A DNA stretch of 22,426 nucleotides from DASUFP01 sp036274495 (lineage in GTDB: Bacteria; Bacteroidota; Bacteroidia; AKYH767-A; OLB10), in assembly GCA_036274495.1 (NCBI GenBank), contig DASUFP010000060.1, positions 1 through 22,426 of the forward strand. Direction: 5' to 3'. A program made the position numbers and the translations under genes. Of this stretch, positions 7,793-14,725 are shown in pieces. Below the pieces are notes generated by a model. The model saw only the letters and a list, made by a program, of their open reading frames with translations. It made no database searches and was not told the DNA's origin. Position 1 is the stretch's first letter. The number at the start of each line of letters is the position of its first letter.

Positions 7793-7827
7793 AGTCTGCT
7801 TTGCAGCGATTGGCTGCAAGGCAGGCT
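7793..7827 (+). promoter_or_regulatory. Stem-loop between atpE and atpF
   Basis: A 15-bp stem (7793-7807 with 7813-7827, two G-T pairs, otherwise matched) closes a 5-base loop and is followed by only three T residues before A. This is stronger than chance but lacks a full U-tract. It could be a leaky terminator or an mRNA-stabilising 3' end for an atpB-atpE message, favouring extra subunit c over the downstream subunits. Confidence 0.6.
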
Positions 7828-7868
7828 TTTAATGAACCGTACAGAAAAAACACTATAAACAAAATCAA

Positions 7869-8363
7869 ATGGAATTAGTAAAACCCGCGTTCGGATTGGT
7901 ATTCTGGATGAGCGTTTCATTCCTCATCATTCTCTTTCTGCTTAAAAAGTTTGCCTGGCCTATCATTCTGAAGGCCCTCGACGAGAGAGAGCAAACCATT
8001 GCCGATGCCTTGGATGCTGCCCGAAAAGCGAAAGACGAAATGGCGGTGCTTACTGCCGATAATGAGCGTTTGTTGCAGGAAGCCCGCAACCAGCGCGACC
8101 TCATTCTGAAAGAAGCCCGTGACGCCAAAGACTCAATTATTGGTGAGGCCCGCACCAAAGCAACGGAAGAAGCCGATCGTTTACGCAAGATTGCCAGAGA
8201 AGAAATTCAGAATGAAAAAAATGCGGCTATCGCTGAAATGAAAAATCAGGTGGCTACCTTATCGCTGCAAATTGCCGAAAAAATTCTCCGTCAGGAACTC
8301 GGAAACGAAGACCGTCAAAAAAACCTTATTGCAGGAATGCTTGAGGATGTTAATGTAAACTGA
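7869..8363 (+). CDS. atpF: ATP synthase F0 subunit b
   Basis: Peripheral stalk subunit that holds F1 against rotation. The 164 residues have one N-terminal membrane helix (about 7-27, GLVFWMSVSFLIILFLL) followed by FAWPIILKALDERE and a long charged helix rich in Ala, Glu, Lys and Arg to the C-terminus, the usual form of the right-handed coiled coil. The length fits the family. It lies 89 bases after atpE, the widest internal gap of the atpB-atpG unit, holding the stem-loop, and is followed after 8 bases by atpH. Only one b-type gene is seen, as expected for a homodimeric stalk. Confidence 0.96.
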   Translation: MELVKPAFGLVFWMSVSFLIILFLLKKFAWPIILKALDEREQTIADALDAARKAKDEMAVLTADNERLLQEARNQRDLILKEARDAKDSIIGEARTKATEEADRLRKIAREEIQNEKNAAIAEMKNQVATLSLQIAEKILRQELGNEDRQKNLIAGMLEDVNVN

Positions 8364-8371
8364 CAAACGCA

Positions 8372-8923
8372 ATGGCAGAAATCAAAGTAGCAAGGCGTTA
8401 TGCCAAATCACTGCTGAGCCTGGGCGCCGAGCAGGGTGTGACAGATGCTTTATTCAACGATATTCAGTTACTGCTTAACACCATTAAAGCAAGCAGAGCG
8501 CTTGCGGCAATGCTTAAAAACCCGATTATTCATTCGTACAAAAAAGATTTGGTTCTTAAATCGCTTTTCGGCGATCGCATGAACAAGGTTACCCTGGCAT
8601 TTATGGGACTTATTACACGTAAGAGCAGAGAGTATTACCTGGAGGATATCGCAATTGCATTCCAAAATCTTTACAATGCATCAAAAGGCATCCACTCCGC
8701 AAAAGTTATTTCCGCTGTTCAGCTGGACGATCAGTTGCGCAAACGGTTAAACGATATTGTAATTAACGAAACAGGTGGAACGGTGCAGATGAATGAGGTA
8801 GTTGATTCGAACATTATAGGAGGGTTTATTCTTCGTTGGGACGATAAACAAATTGATTCCTCCGTAACCAAAAAGCTGAGTGATCTCCGTAAGGAATTCG
8901 CCGGCAACGTATCAGTAAAATAA
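8372..8923 (+). CDS. atpH: ATP synthase F1 subunit delta
   Basis: Sits on top of the alpha3beta3 head and joins it to the b stalk. The 183 residues start with the typical ARRYAKSLLSLGAEQG (helical N-terminal domain that binds alpha) and end with the conserved C-terminal region including IIGGFILRWDDKQIDSSVTKKLSDL, near residues 146-170. The middle has the LVLKSLFGDRMNKVTLAFMGLI segment seen in the family. It is 8 bases downstream of atpF and 40 bases upstream of atpA, in the usual F-H-A-G order. Confidence 0.95.
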   Translation: MAEIKVARRYAKSLLSLGAEQGVTDALFNDIQLLLNTIKASRALAAMLKNPIIHSYKKDLVLKSLFGDRMNKVTLAFMGLITRKSREYYLEDIAIAFQNLYNASKGIHSAKVISAVQLDDQLRKRLNDIVINETGGTVQMNEVVDSNIIGGFILRWDDKQIDSSVTKKLSDLRKEFAGNVSVK

Positions 8924-8963
8924 ATTTAATCAAACACGTTTAGTTTTAATATAACACTCAGCA

Positions 8964-10547
8964 ATGGCAGAAATCAGACCGGATGAAGTTTCAGCAATCT
9001 TAAGACAACAGCTTGCAGGCTTCAAATCCGAAAGCGAACTGGAACAAGTAGGCACCGTACTTCAGGTAGGTGACGGTATTGCCCGTATTTACGGACTCAC
9101 TAAAGTGCAGTCAGGTGAATTGATAGAATTTGATAACGGATTACGCGGAATCGTACTCAACCTTGAAGAAGATAACGTTGGTGCCGTATTATTAGGTCCG
9201 TCTTCAGGTATTCATGAAGGCGATGTAGTAAAACGGACCGGCAGAATTGCTTCCATAAAAGTTGGCGAAGGCATGGTTGGTCGTGTGGTGGATGCGCTCG
9301 GTAACCCGATAGACGGCCTCGGACCGGTACAGGGCGAAACAGTTGAAATGCCGCTCGAGCGTAAAGCACCGGGGGTAATCTACCGTCAGCCGGTGAAAGA
9401 GCCGCTGCAAACAGGTATCAAGGCTATTGACGCGATGATTCCGATCGGAAGAGGGCAGCGTGAGCTTATCATCGGCGACCGCCAGACAGGAAAAACCGCC
9501 GTTGCAATTGATACTATCATTAACCAAAAAGAATTTTACGACCGGGGAGAAACGGTATTTTGCATTTATGTGGCAATAGGACAAAAAGGTTCTACTGTGG
9601 CCAACATTCTAAAAACGCTTACCGAGAATGGTGCCATGGCCTATACTGTAATAGTTGCTGCTCCGGCATCCGATCCTGCTCCAATGCAATTCTTTGCTCC
9701 CATGGCAGGTGCGGCTATTGGCGAATACTTCCGTGATACAGGCCGCCCGGCGCTTATCGTATATGATGATTTGTCGAAACAGGCTGTTGCTTACCGCGAA
9801 GTATCACTCTTGCTGCGTCGTCCTCCCGGACGTGAGGCATATCCCGGTGACGTATTCTATCTCCACAGCCGTTTGCTCGAGCGTGCAGCAAAAATTATTG
9901 AAGACGATAAAATTGCTGCGCAGATGAACGATCTGCCGGAGTCACTGAAATCAAAGGTGAAAGGCGGCGGTTCACTAACCGCTTTGCCCATTATTGAAAC
10001 ACAGGCCGGTGACGTATCAGCATATATTCCTACAAATGTGATCTCGATTACCGACGGTCAGATTTTCCTTGAAGCAAACCTCTTTAACAGCGGTGTTCGT
10101 CCTGCCATTAACGTGGGTATCTCCGTATCGCGCGTAGGTGGTAATGCGCAAATCAAGTCGATGAAAAAAGTTGCAGGTACCTTGAAACTTGATCAGGCAC
10201 AGTACCGCGAACTGGAGGCGTTCTCCAAGTTCGGTTCCGATCTGGATGCGGCTACCAAGGCGGTTCTTGACAAAGGTTCACGTAACGTGGAAATCCTGAA
10301 ACAGGGACAGTATTCTCCGTTAACTGTTGAACAGCAGGTTGCAATTATCTATTGCGGAACAAAAGGACTGCTGCGTGAAGTGCCTGTAAGAGAAGTCAGA
10401 GCCTTTGAAAAAGCATACCTTGAGTTGCTTGAAGCACAACACAAAGACGTTCTCAATGCCTTGAAAAAAGGTGAATTTAACGATCAGATTACCGGAACAC
10501 TTGATAAAGTTGCCAAAGATGTGGCATCCCGGTTTGTGAAAGCATAA
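8964..10547 (+). CDS. atpA: ATP synthase F1 subunit alpha
   Basis: Non-catalytic nucleotide-binding subunit of the F1 head. The 527 residues contain the beta-barrel domain (about 25-95), the P-loop GDRQTGKT at 171-178, the Walker B strand ALIVYDDLSKQA at 263-274, and the SVSRVGGNAQIKS signature at 387-399, in which R390 is the arginine that reaches into the catalytic site of beta. A helical C-terminal domain follows. Compared with the E. coli protein there is a somewhat longer segment around KIIEDDKIAAQMNDLPESLK (about 310-329), ahead of GGGSLTALPIIETQAGD. It is followed 19 bases later by atpG. The partner gene atpD is not in the window. Confidence 0.98.
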   Translation: MAEIRPDEVSAILRQQLAGFKSESELEQVGTVLQVGDGIARIYGLTKVQSGELIEFDNGLRGIVLNLEEDNVGAVLLGPSSGIHEGDVVKRTGRIASIKVGEGMVGRVVDALGNPIDGLGPVQGETVEMPLERKAPGVIYRQPVKEPLQTGIKAIDAMIPIGRGQRELIIGDRQTGKTAVAIDTIINQKEFYDRGETVFCIYVAIGQKGSTVANILKTLTENGAMAYTVIVAAPASDPAPMQFFAPMAGAAIGEYFRDTGRPALIVYDDLSKQAVAYREVSLLLRRPPGREAYPGDVFYLHSRLLERAAKIIEDDKIAAQMNDLPESLKSKVKGGGSLTALPIIETQAGDVSAYIPTNVISITDGQIFLEANLFNSGVRPAINVGISVSRVGGNAQIKSMKKVAGTLKLDQAQYRELEAFSKFGSDLDAATKAVLDKGSRNVEILKQGQYSPLTVEQQVAIIYCGTKGLLREVPVREVRAFEKAYLELLEAQHKDVLNALKKGEFNDQITGTLDKVAKDVASRFVKA

Positions 10548-10566
10548 TTGAACTGCAAATAAGAGT

Positions 10567-11445
10567 ATGGCAAATTTAAAAGAGGTACGGTTAAGGATAA
10601 CATCAGTAAACTCTACTCAGCAAATTACCAAAGCCATGAAAATGGTTTCGGCGGCAAAACTGAGAAGAGCACAGGATGCAATTATTCAAATGCGCCCCTA
10701 TGCTTCCAAATTGAAAGAGGTACTGGAAAATGTTGCCGAAAGCGTTGATGCTTCCGGCAGCGGAGTATTTGCAAAGGTACGTCCGGTGAACAAGGTGCTT
10801 ATTGTTGCCGTAACTTCCAATCGCGGACTTGCCGGAGCATTCAACTCCAATATCATCCGGACTGTCAACAGGATGGTAGCTGATACCTATTCCGACCTGG
10901 CAAAATCAGGTAACCTCAAAGTACTTTGCATTGGTAAAAAAGCCAGCGATTTTTATTCCAAGAATAAAAACCTTTATGGCGGCAATCATAATGACATTTA
11001 CACCAATCTCGATTTTGTTCATGTATCTGCTATTGCCGACTCGGTAATGAACGGCTTTGCAGCTGGCGAATACGATAAAGTTGTGGTAGTTTACAACCAG
11101 TTTAAAAATGCCGCTGTGCAGTATGTGATCACCGAACAGCTGTTGCCTATAACTCCTCCTGCAAAAAAGGAGAAACAGCAGTCGAATGATTATATTTTTG
11201 AACCCAATCAGGCTGCTATCGTTATAGACCTGATCCCGAAATCGGTAAAAACCCAATTGTACAAGGCCATACTCGATTCTCATGCCAGCGAACACGGTGC
11301 ACGTATGACGGCTATGAGTAAAGCAACCGACAATGCCGGGGACTTAATACGTGACCTCAAACTGCAGTACAACAAAGCACGGCAGGCTGCCATTACAAAT
11401 GAAATCCTTGAAATTGTAGCAGGTGCCGAAGCTTTGAAAGGCTAA
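10567..11445 (+). CDS. atpG: ATP synthase F1 subunit gamma
   Basis: Central rotor shaft of F1. The 292 residues begin with the N-terminal helix and its conserved IxSVxxTQQITKAMKMVSAAKLRRAQ pattern at about 12-37, which enters the alpha3beta3 core. A Rossmann-like middle follows, with VLIVAVTSNRGLAGAFNSN at about 78-96, and the C-terminal helix ends with RQAAITNEILEIVAGAEALKG, the second strand of the shaft coiled coil. An internal insertion around KEKQQSNDYIFEP (about 201-213) is of a size often seen in Bacteroidota. It is the last gene of the operon here: a strong terminator follows, with no atpD or atpC after it. Confidence 0.97.
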   Translation: MANLKEVRLRITSVNSTQQITKAMKMVSAAKLRRAQDAIIQMRPYASKLKEVLENVAESVDASGSGVFAKVRPVNKVLIVAVTSNRGLAGAFNSNIIRTVNRMVADTYSDLAKSGNLKVLCIGKKASDFYSKNKNLYGGNHNDIYTNLDFVHVSAIADSVMNGFAAGEYDKVVVVYNQFKNAAVQYVITEQLLPITPPAKKEKQQSNDYIFEPNQAAIVIDLIPKSVKTQLYKAILDSHASEHGARMTAMSKATDNAGDLIRDLKLQYNKARQAAITNEILEIVAGAEALKG

Positions 11446-11468
11446 GCGTATCACAATTATCATAAAGT

Positions 11469-11499
11469 AAACGGGAATCTTATTAAGGTTCCCGTTTTT
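11469..11499 (+). terminator. Rho-independent terminator of the atp operon
   Basis: A 9-bp perfect stem (11469-11477 with 11489-11497) around a loop of 11 bases, itself partly self-complementary, is followed by a run of T residues to 11499. It starts 24 bases after the atpG stop and shows that the operon ends without atpD and atpC. Confidence 0.9.
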
Positions 11500-11564
11500 G
11501 CTGGATGATACTTTTTATTTTAAATTAAATTTCACACCTTTACGATACTATCAAAATAAAAATA

Positions 11565-12212
11565 ATGAAAAACGGAATGAAACTCACTGCCCTTGCCGGA
11601 CTGTTTATTGTATTTGTTACCTCCTGCAGCCCTTCACTTAATGTAATTGGAGTTTGGTCAGATAAAAGCAAAGCAGGTACTAAAACCTATTCAAAGCTTT
11701 TCATATTTGCCATTACTTCTAACCTAAGTGTGCAAAGTGCCATGGAATCGGAAATGGCAGCTGCGGCAGCCCAGCGCGGACTTGGCGCTGTTAAGAGTGC
11801 CGATGTAATGCCTGCCACCTTCCGGACAACCGGTAAAATAAGCAGGGAAGAATTGAAAAAAATTATTACGGATAACGGCTGCGACGGTGTTGTAACATTT
11901 ACCGTTCTCGATCAGAAGGAAAAAACCAGGTATGTTCCCGGTACTGCAAGTTATGCTCCAATGGGATATGGAATGTACGACCCCTTTTATGGCTACTACA
12001 ATTACTATCAGCCTACTGTTTATACCCCGGGCTATTATACTACCGATAAAGTTTACTTTTTGGAGAGTAATTTTTACGATGTCGAAACAGAGTCGATGCT
12101 CTGGTCGGTTCAGTCCGAATCGGTAAATCCTGATAATATTAAGAGTTTCAGTAAACAATATGTTCATACGCTCCTTTCAAGTCTTAAGAAAAACAATATA
12201 ATTAAGAAATAA
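11565..12212 (+). CDS. Tyrosine-rich lipoprotein of unknown function
   Basis: I do not recognise a named family. The 215 residues begin with a lipoprotein signal: basic start, hydrophobic stretch and lipobox ending at C21 (FVTSC), so the mature protein is lipid-anchored in the envelope. The following part (about 22-125) alternates strands and helices, with SVQSAMESEMAAAAAQRG and DNGCDGVVTFTV. A segment at about 130-165 is very rich in Tyr, Pro and Gly (MGYGMYDPFYGYYNYYQP), then a region with YDVETESMLWSVQSES and a helical C-terminus. Overall this resembles small stress- or assembly-related lipoproteins that bind a partner through a mixed alpha/beta domain, but that is only a resemblance. A second ATG lies four codons later. 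The gene stands alone, behind the atp terminator. Confidence 0.8.
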   Translation: MKNGMKLTALAGLFIVFVTSCSPSLNVIGVWSDKSKAGTKTYSKLFIFAITSNLSVQSAMESEMAAAAAQRGLGAVKSADVMPATFRTTGKISREELKKIITDNGCDGVVTFTVLDQKEKTRYVPGTASYAPMGYGMYDPFYGYYNYYQPTVYTPGYYTTDKVYFLESNFYDVETESMLWSVQSESVNPDNIKSFSKQYVHTLLSSLKKNNIIKK

Positions 12213-12363
12213 ACGGGTTAGCTATATGGTGTGTTGTATGCTGAGCTGAACGTTGTTTTTTATCTGTTTAAATGAATCATTTTAGACAGAATTTTTTTCT
12301 GTTGGTTGAGCGATGGCACATCAACCTGAAAGCTTTGTTTCATAATTATTAATCCGGTTGGTC

Positions 12364-13602
12364 ATGAAGAAAATCGCCGCAATTGTTTCAATTGTTATTT
12401 TATCTTTTTCTCATGTTAATGGTCAGCACCTTTGGCAAATCGGCGCAGGAGTCACCAACCACTGGTATTATATGGATGGGGACGAGTTTGAGGAAGGTAT
12501 GTTAAATACTTCCAAATGGGATAATGCCTATCCCTGGGGCCGAAGCTTATATTGTTCAAATGATCCGCACTATTATACCGACGGCAAAAATATTTTTTTC
12601 GATAATGATAAAATCACCCTCGAAGCAAGGAAAGAAACCATCAGGGCGGCAGCAGTTCCATACGAACCCGACAGTGCAGAACTAAAATGCAACGGAACCG
12701 CTATCGGAAAGAAAAACCTCATGGATTTTGATTACACCGCAGGAATGATTTTTTCGAAACGGAAATACACCTATGGGTATTACGAGATACGGTTCAGGTG
12801 TGATGAGGGCAGTGGACTATGGCCGGCTTTCTGGCTGTATGCCGGAAAGGAAAACTATGAGATTGATGCTTTCGAAATTGTAGGACGACGGAATAACGAT
12901 TTTCATGTTGATATACATTGCCCCAAAGGATGTGATAATTATAAAACTACATTGGGGCTGTTGCGAAAAAACTGGGGCGGATATGTCAGGACTTCTCAAA
13001 ACTGGAAGGACGGATATAATGTGATTGGAGTCGATTGGCAGCCCGATCACATTACCTGGTATTTAAACGGAACAGGAGTAGCTTACTGGAAAGGCGAAAT
13101 TACCGATCCAATGTGGGTAATAGCCGATATTGCCATTGCAAGAGACGGGGGAGGTTTTGGTCCGGGACCTGATTCAGCAACAAAATTTCCCGCCAGATTC
13201 GACATTGACTATATCCGGATGTGGTCTTCTGATGCCCAGCTTCAGACTCCGGTTGCAACTTTTTATTCGGGCAGCCAATCGGATTTGAAATTATTGGCCG
13301 ATGAGCATACGAATACCGCAATTATGATTAAGAAAGCAAAGCCTGAATATAACAGGAAGCAACTTAAAGGAGATAAAATATTTGCCAGTCTTGCTACAGG
13401 AGAAAATGGTATGTGGAACATTTCCATAACCGGCACTCCGTCAACTGATTTTTCAATTACGGTAACCGACAAAAGCGGGAAAGTTATTTACCGGAGTATC
13501 GACGCCTCATTAAGAGTACATGCATTTCGGCCTATAGTAGCCGGTAACAGCTACACATTGAAAATTGTAAATAACGGATCAGCAATAGAGCACAAGTTCT
13601 GA
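12364..13602 (+). CDS. Secreted glycoside hydrolase family 16 protein
   Basis: Probable endo-beta-glucanase or related glycanase of the GH16 jelly-roll fold, acting outside the cytoplasm. Numbering from the ATG at 12364 (412 residues), a signal peptide covers about 1-20 (cleavage near VNG-QHLW). The catalytic domain spans about 30-265; the active-site motif NYEIDAFE has the nucleophile at E166 and the acid/base at E171, in the ExDxxE form with the beta-bulge found in laminarinases, agarases and kappa-carrageenases rather than lichenases. Tryptophans in GLWPAFWL and ITWYLNG fit substrate binding. Residues about 275-412 form a separate, probably beta-rich C-terminal domain without a clear YPNP-type sorting motif. 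A TTG two codons earlier (12358) is possible but less likely. It converges with the regulator gene with one base between the stops. The substrate is not deducible. Confidence 0.88.
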   Translation: MKKIAAIVSIVILSFSHVNGQHLWQIGAGVTNHWYYMDGDEFEEGMLNTSKWDNAYPWGRSLYCSNDPHYYTDGKNIFFDNDKITLEARKETIRAAAVPYEPDSAELKCNGTAIGKKNLMDFDYTAGMIFSKRKYTYGYYEIRFRCDEGSGLWPAFWLYAGKENYEIDAFEIVGRRNNDFHVDIHCPKGCDNYKTTLGLLRKNWGGYVRTSQNWKDGYNVIGVDWQPDHITWYLNGTGVAYWKGEITDPMWVIADIAIARDGGGFGPGPDSATKFPARFDIDYIRMWSSDAQLQTPVATFYSGSQSDLKLLADEHTNTAIMIKKAKPEYNRKQLKGDKIFASLATGENGMWNISITGTPSTDFSITVTDKSGKVIYRSIDASLRVHAFRPIVAGNSYTLKIVNNGSAIEHKF

Positions 13603-13603
13603 T

Positions 13604-14662
13604 TCAAAACTTCATGTGTTCCAGCTTGCGCGAATCCAGAATTTTCACTTTTCCGGCTTTCAGTTCAATAAGGCCTTCCTCTTTGAAATCGGATAGCGTT
13701 CTTATAAGCGATTCTGTTGCCGTGCCAACGATGTTTGAAAGATCTTCACGGGAAATATGGATGCTGAAATCATCGGTAGCCGATCGCTTGTACCTGGTTT
13801 GCAGCATTAACAAAGCTTCCGCTACCCGTTTCCGTACCGAATTATAGGCAAGACTTAAAAGTCGTTCTTCCTTTTCAATCAGGTCATCGGAGAGGAGTTT
13901 GATAAATTTATTCGCGACTTCCCGGTTCGAATAAACAAGGGTAAGAAAATCCTGTCGCTGAATCTGACATATTTCAGCATCTTCAAGAGCCGAAGCCGAT
14001 TCGGTATAGTTTCCGTCTTCCAGTACTGCAATATACCCGATAAAATCACCCTCTTTGTACAGCCCTGTTATATATTCTTTACCGTCTTCGTTTACTTTAA
14101 ATGTTTTAATTTTTCCGCTGCTTACGAAGTACACGAAATTAGGATAGCTTCCTTCGTTAAAAACAGAATCCTTCTTCTTATACGTTTTACATTTGCTGTC
14201 GCCGGTAAGCTTTATCAGCGCATCGAACGATTCAGCCCGGTTCATGAATTCTTTCAACCCTTCTGCGGTCCTGTCAATATCCTTTCGCAGCAAGTCCGAT
14301 TTGTTGAATCGCATGGAAATGGCATCCAGCAATTCAACATCACTGAAAGGCTTGGTGATATAATCATCGGCTCCCAGGTTCATCCCTTTTCTGAAGTCGT
14401 CTTTTTCTGCTTTGGCAGTAAGAAATATAAAGGGGATGCTCGCTGTTTTTGGGTTTTTGCTGAGGATGTGCAGTACCCCATATCCATCCAGTTCGGGCAT
14501 CATTACGTCACAAATTACCATATCCGGGATGTTGGTTAATGCCATATCAACCCCTATTTTACCGTTTTCTGCGGTAAGCACCTTATATCCTGCCAGCTCT
14601 ATAATTTCCGAAGTGTTCTCCCTCATTTCGGGGTTATCCTCAATAATCAGTATTGTTCTCAT
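13604..14662 (-). CDS. Response regulator: receiver domain fused to CRP/FNR-type regulator
   Basis: Transcription factor joining a phosphoacceptor domain to a CRP/FNR-like DNA-binding protein. The receiver (about 1-120) has the acidic pair E8/D9, phosphoacceptor D52 (VICDVMMPE), T82 and K104 (TKPF), so it looks functional. A cyclic-nucleotide-like barrel follows (about 145-250), then a long dimer helix and a winged helix-turn-helix (about 275-345). The barrel has YTESASAL where E. coli CRP has its cAMP-binding Arg-Ser pair, so cAMP binding is unlikely. FNR-type N-terminal iron-sulfur cysteines are absent. The recognition helix has E317 and R321 spaced as in FNR, suggesting TTGA-type half-sites. 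It lies 63 bases downstream of the kinase gene on the same strand, so the kinase is the likely phosphodonor. Confidence 0.93.
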   Translation of the reverse strand: MRTILIIEDNPEMRENTSEIIELAGYKVLTAENGKIGVDMALTNIPDMVICDVMMPELDGYGVLHILSKNPKTASIPFIFLTAKAEKDDFRKGMNLGADDYITKPFSDVELLDAISMRFNKSDLLRKDIDRTAEGLKEFMNRAESFDALIKLTGDSKCKTYKKKDSVFNEGSYPNFVYFVSSGKIKTFKVNEDGKEYITGLYKEGDFIGYIAVLEDGNYTESASALEDAEICQIQRQDFLTLVYSNREVANKFIKLLSDDLIEKEERLLSLAYNSVRKRVAEALLMLQTRYKRSATDDFSIHISREDLSNIVGTATESLIRTLSDFKEEGLIELKAGKVKILDSRKLEHMKF

Positions 14663-14725
14663 GGTTGGTTTTGGTAGTCATTAAAAATAGGAAAAAATGA
14701 AATATCCGGAATAAACAGTAAATTT

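Noticed and set aside
12282..12304. Hairpin ahead of the GH16 gene (ACAGAA / TTCTGT)
   Set aside because: The 6-bp AT-rich stem with a T-only loop is expected by chance in this AT-rich gap; no U-tract follows.
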